A stretch of DNA of 64,000 nucleotides from CAZCEC01 sp964497615. Lineage in GTDB: Bacteria; Chloroflexota; Anaerolineae; Anaerolineales; UBA6663. The stretch spans positions 42,912 through 106,911 of the forward strand of contig CAZCEC010000016.1 in NCBI GenBank assembly GCA_964497615.1, written 5' to 3'. A program made the position numbers and the translations under genes. Positions within the stretch are counted from its first letter, which is position 1; every line of letters begins with the position of its first letter. This document shows positions 1 through 9,016 of the stretch, piece after piece. The notes below the pieces were generated by a model that was not told where the DNA came from, did not search any database, and saw nothing but the letters and a program-made list of their open reading frames with translations.

Positions 1-1
1 C

Positions 2-322
2 GTGAGCACTTCACGCATGGAAGGTTTCCCGAACACGTTCCTGCAAGCGGGCCGGCACGGAGTGCCGGTGTTGTCACTTAATGTAGACCCAGATGGGTTT
101 ATCGAGCGCTACAACTGCGGCATTGTCGCCCACGGCCGTTTCGATGAGTTGGTCCGAGGTCTATGCGCCATTCGGAATGACTGGACTGCTGGCCAGCGCT
201 TTTCACGGCATATTCGCGCTTATGTGCAACAGCATCACGAGCTTACCGCGCGGGTGAACGAGCTTGATTCTGCCCTGACTGCCCTGCGGGCGTCCAGGCC
301 GCAACGCGTGGCGCAGCCATGA
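2..322 (+). CDS. Glycosyltransferase, C-terminal part (cut by the window edge)
   Basis: The 106 visible residues are the C-terminal end of a GT4-like (glycosyl transferase group 1) enzyme. The segment SRMEGFPNTFLQAGRHGVPV is the usual nucleotide-sugar-binding E-x7-E region of the GT-B fold (SxxEGFPNxxLEA), here with Q in place of the second E. The reading frame is open to the left edge, so the GTG at position 2 is not taken as the true start. The stop overlaps the next gene by 4 bp (ATGA), so the two are translationally coupled within the polysaccharide cluster. Donor and acceptor sugars cannot be read from this fragment. Confidence 0.8.
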   Translation: MSTSRMEGFPNTFLQAGRHGVPVLSLNVDPDGFIERYNCGIVAHGRFDELVRGLCAIRNDWTAGQRFSRHIRAYVQQHHELTARVNELDSALTALRASRPQRVAQP

Positions 323-1047
323 GTATGCAGCACCTAAGGGCAATTCGCGAATACGAGGTGGATCAGGTCCGCCCGCTGATGCCCGTTGGCTGCCGTGTGT
401 TGGAGATCGGTTCCGGTGCGGGGTGGCAGGCCCAACGACTGGCAGACCACGGCTATCAGGTTGCGGCCATTAATGTACCAGACAACAATTATTCCCACGT
501 GCTCATCTATCCGACTGTGTTGTACGATGGGCGGCACATGCCATTCGGCGACGGTATGTTTCATGTGGTCTTCACCTCAAATGTGCTCGAACACGTTGCG
601 GGCCTTGAGCCTTTGTTTACTGAGATTCGCCGGGTGCTTAGGCCTGGTGGTAGCGCTATCCACATTCTGCCCACGCCGAGCTGGCGATTCTGGACGAGTG
701 GTACGCACTTCGTCCACCTGCTGCGTCAGGTGCGGCGGTATCGGCCGCGCAGCTTTTTGAGAGCACTTTGGCAGCGGCGCCACGGTGAGCGGGGCAACTT
801 GGTCACTGAGCTGTACTTCTTTTCGCGAGTCTATTGGAACATGGTATTCCGGGTCAATGGGTGGGAAGTGGTGCAGTACCTACCGAATAGGATGTTCTAT
901 ACCGGCTACAGCATCCTGGATTCGCGGCTGCGGCTGGACCAGCGGCGCAGGCTGGCCCGTCTTTTGGGAAGTGCGTGTAGCACCTTCGTCCTCAAAGATC
1001 GCCTGAGGGCTGAGGGTAATGGCCACCGCAAGCCGCCGGCCCAGTAG
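319..1047 (+). CDS. Class I SAM-dependent methyltransferase
   Basis: A 242-residue protein with the SAM-binding motif I VLEIGSGAGWQAQRL near residues 28-42. The later segment FTSNVLEHVAGLEPLFTEIR and RVLRPGGSAIH are the motif III/IV and post-motif signatures of the Methyltransf_11 family. It probably methylates a sugar or lipid-linked glycan intermediate, since it sits between a glycosyltransferase and an asparagine-synthase-like gene. The basic C-terminal third (about residues 130-240, with aromatic stretches) may bind a membrane or acceptor. The start overlaps the previous stop by 4 bp. The substrate is unknown. Confidence 0.85.
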   Translation: MSMQHLRAIREYEVDQVRPLMPVGCRVLEIGSGAGWQAQRLADHGYQVAAINVPDNNYSHVLIYPTVLYDGRHMPFGDGMFHVVFTSNVLEHVAGLEPLFTEIRRVLRPGGSAIHILPTPSWRFWTSGTHFVHLLRQVRRYRPRSFLRALWQRRHGERGNLVTELYFFSRVYWNMVFRVNGWEVVQYLPNRMFYTGYSILDSRLRLDQRRRLARLLGSACSTFVLKDRLRAEGNGHRKPPAQ

Positions 1048-1065
1048 GCACAACGCGGATTACAA

Positions 1066-3015
1066 ATGTGCGGGATTGCGGGACTTTACAGCCCTCGCGG
1101 CGCTGATGGGAACTGGTCCGACACCTTGGGCAGAATGGTCGACGCTCTCCATCATCGGGGACCCGATGACGAGGGTTGCTGGCTTGACAGCCAAGCTGGC
1201 ATCGGCTTAGGTTTCCGCCGGTTAGCCATTATTGACCTGTCACCGCTCGGCCGGCAGCCGATGCTATCTGCCAGCGGCCGGTACGTCCTAATCTTCAACG
1301 GTGAGATCTACAACTACCTGGACCTGCGACGGGAGCTGGAGGCAGCGCCTGGAGGTATGATGTTTCGCGGGGCTTCCGATACCGAGGTCATGTTGGCGGC
1401 CTTCGAGCGCTGGGGTGTGGCCGCGGCGCTCAAGCGCCTCGTCGGCATGTTCGCCATTGCCTTGTGGGATCGGCATGAGCGGTGCCTGTTTTTGGCGCGT
1501 GACCGGATGGGGGAGAAGCCCCTGTATTATGGCTGGGTCGGCAGCACATTTGCTTTTGGCTCAGAGCTAAAAGCGCTGCGCCAATGTTCCGAGTGGCGCG
1601 GCACGCTCAACCGTGACGCCCTCACGCTGCTGCTGCGCCATTCGTTCATACCTGGGCCGTTTTCAGTGTACGAGGGCATTTACAAGCTCCCGCCGGCAAC
1701 CTTTCTTTGCCTTCGTGACGGTGAGCCCGGCGAACTACCCGAGCCGGTAGGATACTGGTCGCTACGTGCAGCAGCGCAGCGGGGACTTGCGCATCCCAGC
1801 CACGTCGGTGAGCAGGAGACGCTGGATGAGCTAGAGGCACTGTTGAGAGACGCCGTCCGGCGGCAGATGATGGCCGACGTGCCGCTGGGGGCCTTCCTCT
1901 CGGGCGGCATCGACTCGTCCACTGTGGTCGCGCTCATGCAGGCGCAGAGCGGCGCGCCCGTGCGCACGTTTTCCATTGGTTTCACCGAAAGCCATTATGA
2001 TGAGGCGCGGCATGCGCGGGCCGTGGCGCGCCACCTGGGCACTGATCACACCGAGCTATACGTCACGCCGCGCGACGCGCTCGACGTGATTCCTCAACTG
2101 CCGGCGATCTGGGATGAACCGTTCGCTGATTCGTCCCAGATCCCCACTTACCTGGTGGCGAAAATGGCGCGGCAGCACGTAACGGTTGTGTTATCAGGAG
2201 ACGCCGGCGATGAGCTGTTTGCCGGGTATCCTCGCTATTTCGATGCTTTGGCGCATGAGGCCGAGCTCGGACGCATGCCCAACTGGCTACGGCGTGGTCT
2301 CCAGCGCGTGCCCCGCCCGCTGTACGGCGCGGCCGCGCGCGGCTTTGGCCTGCTTGGAATGCCCGCTGGCGTACACCGTATGCGCCGGCTTCAGGCGCTG
2401 CGGCAGCAGCCGCCGGGCACGAGGGGCCAGGTTGAGGCGTATCGACGTTTCTCGCTCACGCATTGGCAGCAGCCTGAGCAGGTGGTAATTGGCGCCGCGG
2501 AGCCGCGGACGATTCTGACTGAGCCGCAGTGTTGGATCGAGAGCGATAGCCTGGTGCCGCTTCTGTGTTATCTGGACCTTTCTTTTTACCTCCCCGAGGA
2601 TATCCTGGTAAAGGTGGACCGCGCCAGCATGGCGGTTAGCCTGGAATCGCGCATTCCCCTGCTTGATCACCGCGTCGTGGAGTTTGCCCAGCGTCTGCCG
2701 CCAATCACAAAAATCCGCAATGGCACCGGGAAATGGGCGCTCCGGCAAGTGCTATACCGCTACGTGCCGCCAGCCTTAGTGGAGCGGCCGAAGATGGGGT
2801 TCGGCGTGCCCGTCGGTATCTGGATGCGCAATGAGCTGCGCGATTGGGCCGAAACCCTGCTGGAACCGCGCCGACTCAGGCAGGAAGGCTTTTTCGATGC
2901 CGCGCGCGTGCGGCAGGCTTGGGAACAACACCAGCTTGGCACACAGGATTACCAAGGCCTGCTGTGGGATGTCCTGATGTTTCAGCAATGGCACGCGGCT
3001 CAGTCAGCTCACTAG
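1066..3015 (+). CDS. asnB: Asparagine synthase (glutamine-hydrolysing) family amidotransferase
   Basis: A 649-residue protein starting MCGIAGLYS, so Cys2 is the N-terminal nucleophile of the class II glutamine amidotransferase domain (about residues 1-220). The synthase domain carries the PP-loop LSGGIDSSTVVAL near residue 280. LSGDAGDELFAGYPRY and the later KVDRASMAVSLESRIPLLDH are also typical. The length fits the AsnB family of cell-surface polysaccharide loci. In such loci these enzymes often amidate a uronic acid or other glycan carboxylate rather than make free asparagine; that role is inferred from position. It lies 18 bp after the methyltransferase. The downstream glycosyltransferase starts inside its 3' end. 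Confidence 0.9.
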   Translation: MCGIAGLYSPRGADGNWSDTLGRMVDALHHRGPDDEGCWLDSQAGIGLGFRRLAIIDLSPLGRQPMLSASGRYVLIFNGEIYNYLDLRRELEAAPGGMMFRGASDTEVMLAAFERWGVAAALKRLVGMFAIALWDRHERCLFLARDRMGEKPLYYGWVGSTFAFGSELKALRQCSEWRGTLNRDALTLLLRHSFIPGPFSVYEGIYKLPPATFLCLRDGEPGELPEPVGYWSLRAAAQRGLAHPSHVGEQETLDELEALLRDAVRRQMMADVPLGAFLSGGIDSSTVVALMQAQSGAPVRTFSIGFTESHYDEARHARAVARHLGTDHTELYVTPRDALDVIPQLPAIWDEPFADSSQIPTYLVAKMARQHVTVVLSGDAGDELFAGYPRYFDALAHEAELGRMPNWLRRGLQRVPRPLYGAAARGFGLLGMPAGVHRMRRLQALRQQPPGTRGQVEAYRRFSLTHWQQPEQVVIGAAEPRTILTEPQCWIESDSLVPLLCYLDLSFYLPEDILVKVDRASMAVSLESRIPLLDHRVVEFAQRLPPITKIRNGTGKWALRQVLYRYVPPALVERPKMGFGVPVGIWMRNELRDWAETLLEPRRLRQEGFFDAARVRQAWEQHQLGTQDYQGLLWDVLMFQQWHAAQSAH

Positions 3016-4271
3016 AAACCCGCCTGGCGGACGCACCGGCAGGGCACGAATTCCTGCCGCTCAGAGGTCTGCGGATTGTGGTCCTCCTGCACTCGCTTGA
3101 CCTGGGCGGTGCCGAGCGTCAGGCCATTCAGCTCGCGCGCTACCTGAGCCACGAGCAGCGGGCCGAGGTAGAGGTTTGGGCGCTCACTGGGGCGGGTCGG
3201 GCCTCGGCCCTGTGCGAGGCCTACGACCTGCCATGGCGTACTTTGCGGCCTCCGCCCACGGCCAACACGAGGCCGGGCCGTTCGGCAGCGTCGCCTGGCG
3301 CCCGGCCGGCTGTCACCTCCGAGCCCCGGGCGCCGGGGCATTACCGTCTGCCGGTGCGGCTGGCGTGGACCCTCGCTCAAACCCTGCGCCGCCACCGGCC
3401 GGCCGCCATCTTGTCCTATACGCTGTTCCCGAATGTATTGGCCGGCCTGGTTTGGCGGCTGAGCGGGGCGCGCTGTTGCATATGGAACCAGCGCGGCGTG
3501 GCCCGGTCGGCCACCATACCACTGGCTGAGCGGGTGGCCGCTCGCCTGGCGTCGCGCCGGGTGGTGAATGCGGAACATCTCAGGCTCGATATGGGCCGGC
3601 ATTTCGCGGTGCCGTTGACCAACATCGTTGTCATACGCAACGGTGTCGAGCTGCCGGCGCCGCAGTGCGATGGACAGGCGTGGCGCCAGGCGTTGGCTAT
3701 TGCTCCCGAATGCTTCGTCGCCTGCATGGCGGCCTCTCTGTCGGCCACCAAGGATCATGCCACGCTGCTGGCGGCCTGGCGGCTAGTAATTGATCGGTTC
3801 GAGCAAGCCGGCGAAAGCGCTGTGCTGATCCTGGCCGGGCGACACGAACCGCGTGCGGCAGCCATCACGGCCCAGGCACAGGCATTGGGTCTGGCTGGCT
3901 CGGTGCTCATGCCTGGCCACATCGACGACATGGCCGGGCTGTGGCAGGCGGTGGACCTGGCTGTGTTCAGCTCGCGGGCTGAAGGCTGTCCGAATGGTGT
4001 TCTCGAGGCCATGGCGGCCGGCCTGGCCGTGGTGGGCACGAACGTGGCTGGCGTGCGCGAGGCTGTCGGCTCCGAGGGTGAAGCCTGGCTGGCCGAGCCT
4101 GGCGACGCGGCGGGACTTGCCAAACATGTCTGGACCCTGGCCCGTGACGCGCGCCAACGCTGCCAGTTGGGCCGCCTCAACCAGGTCCGCATTGCCAGCT
4201 TGTTCTCCCCCGAGGTACTGGGTCGGCGCATGACTAGTTTGCTGGCCGAGGCGCTGATCGGGCAAGGTTGA
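2988..4271 (+). CDS. GT4-like glycosyltransferase
   Basis: A 427-residue GT-B enzyme. The N-terminal motif VVLLHSLDLGGAERQAIQLA near residue 27 is the acceptor-side glycine loop of GT4 enzymes. The C-terminal SSRAEGCPNGVLEAMAAGLA is the donor-binding E-x7-E motif. I chose ATG 2988, which overlaps asnB by 28 bp, because the reading frame upstream (from 2844) lies inside asnB and encodes arginine/proline-rich sequence with no family similarity. An insert rich in Pro/Arg near residues 90-120 is not typical of the core fold. It probably adds a sugar to a lipid-linked oligosaccharide at the cytoplasmic face of the membrane. Confidence 0.85.
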   Translation: MARGSVSSLETRLADAPAGHEFLPLRGLRIVVLLHSLDLGGAERQAIQLARYLSHEQRAEVEVWALTGAGRASALCEAYDLPWRTLRPPPTANTRPGRSAASPGARPAVTSEPRAPGHYRLPVRLAWTLAQTLRRHRPAAILSYTLFPNVLAGLVWRLSGARCCIWNQRGVARSATIPLAERVAARLASRRVVNAEHLRLDMGRHFAVPLTNIVVIRNGVELPAPQCDGQAWRQALAIAPECFVACMAASLSATKDHATLLAAWRLVIDRFEQAGESAVLILAGRHEPRAAAITAQAQALGLAGSVLMPGHIDDMAGLWQAVDLAVFSSRAEGCPNGVLEAMAAGLAVVGTNVAGVREAVGSEGEAWLAEPGDAAGLAKHVWTLARDARQRCQLGRLNQVRIASLFSPEVLGRRMTSLLAEALIGQG

Positions 4272-4283
4272 TTGGCCGTGGCA

Positions 4284-5654
4284 ATGCCGAACCGCAAACG
4301 CCGCATTCTACAGGTGACCACGACCCTAGATGGGGGCGGCGCGGGTAACATGGTCTGGCGGCTGACGCAGGAGCTGCGGGCGCGCGGACATGCGGTCGAC
4401 GTGGTTGTCGGCTTTGCCAGGAAGCCCCGGCCCGGAGTCCGCCGCCTGGCGAATGAGACCCGCGGCAACGGCTTGAGCCGCTGGCTATGGTGGCTGGAAG
4501 GGCAGTTACAGCCGATTGTGGGCCGGCGACGCGGCGCTTTTCGGCTGCAGCGCGTTCTGCGGCATCTAGCCATGCCGCAGAACGCGCTCGATTGGCTGCG
4601 CGGCTGGGAGGTTTACGGCTTTCCGGGCACGCAGGAGCTGTGGTCGGGCGCCGGGCCGCAACCTGATGTGATCCACGCCCACAATCTGCACGGCGGCTAT
4701 TTTGATCTTCGAGCACTCCCCGACTTGAGCCGTGCTGTTCCCGTCGCGTTGACCCTGCGCGATACCTGGCTGTTCTCCGGCCATTGTGCCCACGCATTGG
4801 GCTGCGACCGGTGGAAAACCGGCTGTGGACAATGCCCCGACTTGCGGCTCTACCCGGCCCTGCTGCGGGATGGCACCGCTCGCAATTGGAAGCTAAAGCA
4901 GGCCGTTTTTCAGCAGACCCGTCTGTTCGTGTCTACGCCAGCCCGGTGGATTGCTCAACGCCTGGGGCAGTCCATCCTGGCTCCGGCGGTGGTGGAAGCC
5001 CGCGTCATTCCCAACGGCGTCGATCTGAACGTTTTTCAACCCGGCCCGCGCTTGGCGGCGCGTGAAGCGCTCGGCCTACCCAAGGACTGCCTCGTGGTGT
5101 TGTTCGTGGGTGAGCACGGCGCGCTGAACCCTTATAAGGATGTTGCCACACTGCGGGCCGCGCTAACGCAGTTGTCTCAGCGGGAGGGCGGCGCGGTGGC
5201 CGTAGCGTTGGGCGGGCCGGCCGTCAGCGAGCGCCTCGGCAGCCTCGAGTTGCGCTCGCTACCCTACGAAGGCGACGCCGCGCTGGTGGCCCGCTACTAC
5301 CAGGCCGCTGACATCTACGCCCATCCTGCTCGGGCAGATACGTTTCCAGGCTCGATCCTGGAGGCGATGGCCTGCGGTCTGCCCGTGGTCGCCAGCCGGG
5401 TGGGCGGCATCCCCGAGCAGATCAGCGACGGCGAAACTGGCCTGCTGGTCGAAGCAGGCGATGCTAGCCAGTTTGCGGCGCGGCTGGCCAGATTGTGGGA
5501 TGACGCCACCCTGCGCGCGCGCCTGGGGGCCCAGGCCGCCGCTCATGCGCGGCAACACTTCGATGTCCGGCGCTATGTCAGCGACCATGAGCAGTGGTAC
5601 GAGGACATTCTGTCCTGGCGCGCCGTGCCGGCGGTTGAGGGGCTTCATGGCTAA
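4284..5654 (+). CDS. GT4-like glycosyltransferase
   Basis: A GT-B glycosyltransferase of 456 residues with ILQVTTTLDGGGAGNMVWRL at the N terminus and HPARADTFPGSILEAMACGL as the donor-site E-x7-E motif. IYAHPARADTFPGSILEAMA and VGGIPEQISDGETGLLV are very characteristic of group 1 transferases. A cysteine cluster (residues about 165-190, with several CxxC/CxxxC-like spacings) is also seen in WcaC/RfaB-like enzymes. TTG 4272 and GTG 4278 are in frame, but ATG 4284 best fits the family N terminus. It follows the previous gene by 12 bp and overlaps the next by 8 bp. Confidence 0.85.
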   Translation: MPNRKRRILQVTTTLDGGGAGNMVWRLTQELRARGHAVDVVVGFARKPRPGVRRLANETRGNGLSRWLWWLEGQLQPIVGRRRGAFRLQRVLRHLAMPQNALDWLRGWEVYGFPGTQELWSGAGPQPDVIHAHNLHGGYFDLRALPDLSRAVPVALTLRDTWLFSGHCAHALGCDRWKTGCGQCPDLRLYPALLRDGTARNWKLKQAVFQQTRLFVSTPARWIAQRLGQSILAPAVVEARVIPNGVDLNVFQPGPRLAAREALGLPKDCLVVLFVGEHGALNPYKDVATLRAALTQLSQREGGAVAVALGGPAVSERLGSLELRSLPYEGDAALVARYYQAADIYAHPARADTFPGSILEAMACGLPVVASRVGGIPEQISDGETGLLVEAGDASQFAARLARLWDDATLRARLGAQAAAHARQHFDVRRYVSDHEQWYEDILSWRAVPAVEGLHG

Positions 5655-6594
5655 CGCAACCGGCGTTTCAATTGTGACGCCTTCTATGAACCAGGGCCAA
5701 TACCTGGCAGCGACGCTCCTGTCAGTCAGCGCGCAAACCGACGTCCAGATCGGATATTACGTCGTCGATGGCGCTTCCACCGACGGCAGCCTCACCGTCA
5801 TTCAACAATACGCCGATCAACTCGCCTACTGGGTCAGCGAGCCCGATCGGGGACAGGCCCACGCCATCAACAAGGGTCTGCTCAGGGCGCGTGGTGACAT
5901 CCTAGCCTGGCTCAACGCCGACGACACTTACCTGCCAGGCACACTGGCCTCCGTAACCACTTTCTTCGACCGACACCCACAGGTTGATGTTGTCTACGGG
6001 GATGTGGAATTCGTGGACGTTGCCGGGCAGCGCCTGGGCACCATGGCGGCCTGGGAGTTCGATGCGCAGCTCCAGCTCTGTGCCACGAACCTCATCCCCC
6101 AGCCGGCTGCCTTCTTCCGGCGCCGAGTCTATGAACTGATCGGCGGCCTGGACGAAGACCTGCACTACGCCCTGGACTATGACTATTGGTGCCGGGCCGT
6201 GCTCGCCGGGGCGAGGTTTCAGCATGTGCCGGAGGCGTGGGCGACCTACCGCCTCCATCCGGCTTCGAAGACCGAGGCACAGGCCGATCGCTTTGCCGCC
6301 GAAATGCGCCGCGCGGTGGACAAGTCGTTCGCCAGCGGCAAGTTGCCCGCCGCCTGGCGGCGCATCGCCGATTCGAACTGGGAGCAGTTCCGGGCCGAAA
6401 CCGCCCTGCGCCAGGCGCGGCCCAAGGAAGCCCAGGCCCACTTCATCACGGCCGCACGGCGCTGTCCCTGGCGGCTCAAAACACTGTCACTGCTGGCCTT
6501 TGCCGCCAGCCCTCGGCTGGGCCTGTGGCTGCGCCGGGCACGCTGGCGGCTGGCCGGCCGGCGGGAACAGCCATGGCACCTGTTCAGCGTATAG
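5647..6594 (+). CDS. GT2 family glycosyltransferase
   Basis: A 315-residue GT-A enzyme. VSIVTPSMNQGQYLAATLLS opens the fold, DGASTDGS binds the nucleotide, and LAWLNADDTYLPG carries the metal-binding DxD-like motif. YALDYDYWCR is the acceptor/catalytic region seen in the PGL/WfgS-like GT2 group. The frame is open to 5461, but ATG 5647 was chosen because the family N terminus begins there; it overlaps the preceding stop by 8 bp. The C-terminal tail from about residue 230 is Arg/Ala-rich and may be a membrane-associating helix region. Confidence 0.88.
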   Translation: MANATGVSIVTPSMNQGQYLAATLLSVSAQTDVQIGYYVVDGASTDGSLTVIQQYADQLAYWVSEPDRGQAHAINKGLLRARGDILAWLNADDTYLPGTLASVTTFFDRHPQVDVVYGDVEFVDVAGQRLGTMAAWEFDAQLQLCATNLIPQPAAFFRRRVYELIGGLDEDLHYALDYDYWCRAVLAGARFQHVPEAWATYRLHPASKTEAQADRFAAEMRRAVDKSFASGKLPAAWRRIADSNWEQFRAETALRQARPKEAQAHFITAARRCPWRLKTLSLLAFAASPRLGLWLRRARWRLAGRREQPWHLFSV

Positions 6595-7835
6595 CGACCG
6601 AGCCACTGCCGGCTCGGTCCGTGATAGACCTCACGCCATTTGCAGTTGAGCCGCCCCAACTCGGGGGGCAGGTCATCATCCGCTCGGTAAACAAGGCGCT
6701 GGCCGCGCTGGGCCAGCCGGTGGAGCAATTCTCAATGGGGGTGCGCCGCGCCGATCTGGTCTCGGTCGGCCGACCGCGCCGCATTGAGATCGCGCCTGGA
6801 TATATCGAGTGGCGCCGCACAGAACCCGTCTCCTTGCTGTTATTCCTGATGACCGTCGCGCTGCGCATCCCCCATGTGTGGGCTGGTCGGGCCCTCGCGC
6901 TCCGCCCCTGGCCGCAACTGAAGCGCGCGATGGCTGGCTGCCGGGCGGTCCTGGTCGAAATGCCCTGGGCCTTTGCCCCCGGCGAGATTGTCCCGCCCCG
7001 CGGAGCGCCGCTGGTTTATATGTCTCAGAACGCGGAGTATCAACTCGCCGCTGACTGGCGCGGGCGCTGGGCCGGCCTGGGTAAGTGGCTGGCTGATGAG
7101 TTGGAGCGCCAGGAAGCCCGCGTGCTGGGCGCGGCGGATCTCACGATCTGCATTACGCCAGAAGACCGGTCCGCCTTGCTTGCGCACTATCCTGCGCCGC
7201 CGGACCGGCTGCATGTCCTGCCACGCGGGCTCGACCTGGACCGCTATCCAATCCTCACACCTGACGAGCGACGCCAGCAGCGGCAGGCGCTCGGCCTGGG
7301 CGACGAGGTTGTGCTGGTGTTCTCTGGCTCCTACCACCCCCCCAACTTCGCGGCGGCGCAATTTGCGCAGGCACTGGCGGCGAATTTGCCAGACCATTGC
7401 CGGGTGATCATTGCGGGAACTGTTGCTCGTCATCTGCCTGAGCGCGCCGACCCCCGCGTCTGGCTGCGGCCCGATCCAACGGCGCCGGCCCAACTCCTGC
7501 CTCTAGCCGACATTGGCCTGAACCCAATGACCACTGGCAGCGGCATGAATGTAAAAATGCTGGAGTATTTGGCCTGGGGCCTGCCCGTGGTGACCACGCC
7601 CTGGGGCGCACGCGGCATCGAAGGGGAGCCTGGTTCCCATTTTCTGATCGCCGAATTGGTGGACATGGCCAGCCACATCTCACGGCTGGCGGCGGACCCC
7701 GCACTGCGCATGAGCCTGGGCATGGCTGGCCGCCAACTTGTGTCTGAACGCTATTCGGCCGAATTGACCGCCCGCCAACTGCTTCACCTCTTGGACAACT
7801 TGCGGTGCGACCCGCCCAAGCTTGATGCGCTGTGA
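6573..7835 (+). CDS. GT4-like glycosyltransferase
   Basis: A 420-residue GT-B enzyme. The C-terminal half shows LVFSGSYHPPNFAAAQF, MTTGSGMNVKMLEYLAWGLP and VVTTPWGARGIEG. This is the donor-site signature of the PslF/WcaI-like group that uses GSGxxxKxLEYLA instead of the EGxPxxxxEA pattern. I chose ATG 6573, a 22-bp overlap with the preceding gene, because the open frame upstream is only an out-of-frame shadow of the GT2 gene. The next gene starts with a 4-bp overlap, so the two are probably translated together. Confidence 0.85.
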   Translation: MAPVQRIATEPLPARSVIDLTPFAVEPPQLGGQVIIRSVNKALAALGQPVEQFSMGVRRADLVSVGRPRRIEIAPGYIEWRRTEPVSLLLFLMTVALRIPHVWAGRALALRPWPQLKRAMAGCRAVLVEMPWAFAPGEIVPPRGAPLVYMSQNAEYQLAADWRGRWAGLGKWLADELERQEARVLGAADLTICITPEDRSALLAHYPAPPDRLHVLPRGLDLDRYPILTPDERRQQRQALGLGDEVVLVFSGSYHPPNFAAAQFAQALAANLPDHCRVIIAGTVARHLPERADPRVWLRPDPTAPAQLLPLADIGLNPMTTGSGMNVKMLEYLAWGLPVVTTPWGARGIEGEPGSHFLIAELVDMASHISRLAADPALRMSLGMAGRQLVSERYSAELTARQLLHLLDNLRCDPPKLDAL

Positions 7836-9016
7836 ACCTCTTGTACAGCCTCACCGCTTACCCCCCCTCCCTCGGCGGCGCTCAACTGCTCATGCACCAA
7901 CTCGCCGTCGAACTTCGGGCGCGGCATCGTGTCCAAGTCGTCACTCAGTGGGACAGCCATCGCACCGACTGGCTGCTGGGCACGACCCTCAGCGCGCCTG
8001 TCCCGGCGAAGGACTACGTTGTCGATGGGGTGCCCGTCCGGCGCATTACCCTGGATGAGCGCGCCCGGCGCGGCCTGACGCCGTGGGTGCTCGGCTACTA
8101 TGCGATCCAGGGACCGGCGCTGCGCCGCATCGCCCAGGCGCTGGCTGCTGAGATACAGCCATTGGCCGGTCAGGCCGACCTGCTGCACAATTGCCGGATT
8201 GGCCGTGAGGGTCTCACCGCGGCGTCGCTGCAAATAGCGCGCGCGTGCGATGTGCCCCTGGTGCTTACGCCCGTCCACCATCCGCGCTGGGGGGGCTGGC
8301 TCCACCGCCACTATCACCGCCTCTACCGCGCGGCCGACGCCGTCATCGCGCTCACCGAATCAGAACGACGTACCCTGTTGGCCTTGGGAGTGGCCGAGGC
8401 GAGGGTCCACGTCACCGGCATGGGGCCCAGCCTGGCCCGCGAGGCCGATGGCGAGCGCTTTCGCGAAGGACACGGGCTGGGGCCTGCGCCCATAGTCCTG
8501 TTTCTTGGACAGAAGTATGCTTACAAAGGTCTGGCGGCCTTGCTGGCTGCGGCCCCCATTGTGTGGCAGCGTGTGCCGGAGGCATGCTTTGTGTTCGTTG
8601 GCCCGCGCACCCGCTACTCGCGCCGCTTGTTTGCCTCCGTGGCTGACCGCCGTGTGCTGGAACTGGATCAAGTGGACTTGCAGACCAAAACCGATGCGCT
8701 GGCCGCCTGCTCCTTGCTGTGCGTGCCATCCACGCAAGAAAGCTTTGGCGGCGTGTATACCGAAGCATGGTCGCTGGGCAAGCCCGTCATCGCCGCCGAT
8801 ACGCCCGTCAGCCGCGAGGTCGTCGCCGATGGCGATGATGGCTGCCTGGTGCCGCCCGCGCCCGAGACCATCGCGGACCGAATTGTTGATCTGTTGCGCG
8901 ACACGGCGCTGGCGCAGCGGCTGGGAGCGAACGGCAAGGCCAAAGTGGCGGCCCGCTATTCGTGGCCGCGCCTGGCCGCCATGACCGAAGCCGTCTACCG
9001 CCAAGTGTTGGGATGA
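7832..9016 (+). CDS. GT4-like glycosyltransferase
   Basis: A 394-residue GT-B glycosyltransferase that starts at GTG 7832 inside the stop of the previous gene (GTGA). LYSLTAYPPSLGGAQLLMHQ is the N-terminal acceptor-side loop. LFLGQKYAYKGLAALLAA and PSTQESFGGVYTEAWSLGKP form the donor-binding region, with Glu at both ends of the E-x7-E motif. The clear match from the first codon supports the GTG start. It is part of the same overlapping chain as its neighbours and probably extends the same repeat unit. Confidence 0.88.
   Translation: MNLLYSLTAYPPSLGGAQLLMHQLAVELRARHRVQVVTQWDSHRTDWLLGTTLSAPVPAKDYVVDGVPVRRITLDERARRGLTPWVLGYYAIQGPALRRIAQALAAEIQPLAGQADLLHNCRIGREGLTAASLQIARACDVPLVLTPVHHPRWGGWLHRHYHRLYRAADAVIALTESERRTLLALGVAEARVHVTGMGPSLAREADGERFREGHGLGPAPIVLFLGQKYAYKGLAALLAAAPIVWQRVPEACFVFVGPRTRYSRRLFASVADRRVLELDQVDLQTKTDALAACSLLCVPSTQESFGGVYTEAWSLGKPVIAADTPVSREVVADGDDGCLVPPAPETIADRIVDLLRDTALAQRLGANGKAKVAARYSWPRLAAMTEAVYRQVLG

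Noticed and set aside
6186..6572. Upstream extension of the GT4-like gene at 6573
   Set aside because: The extension lies wholly within the GT2 gene and encodes Arg/Gly/Pro-rich sequence. Family similarity begins after ATG 6573.
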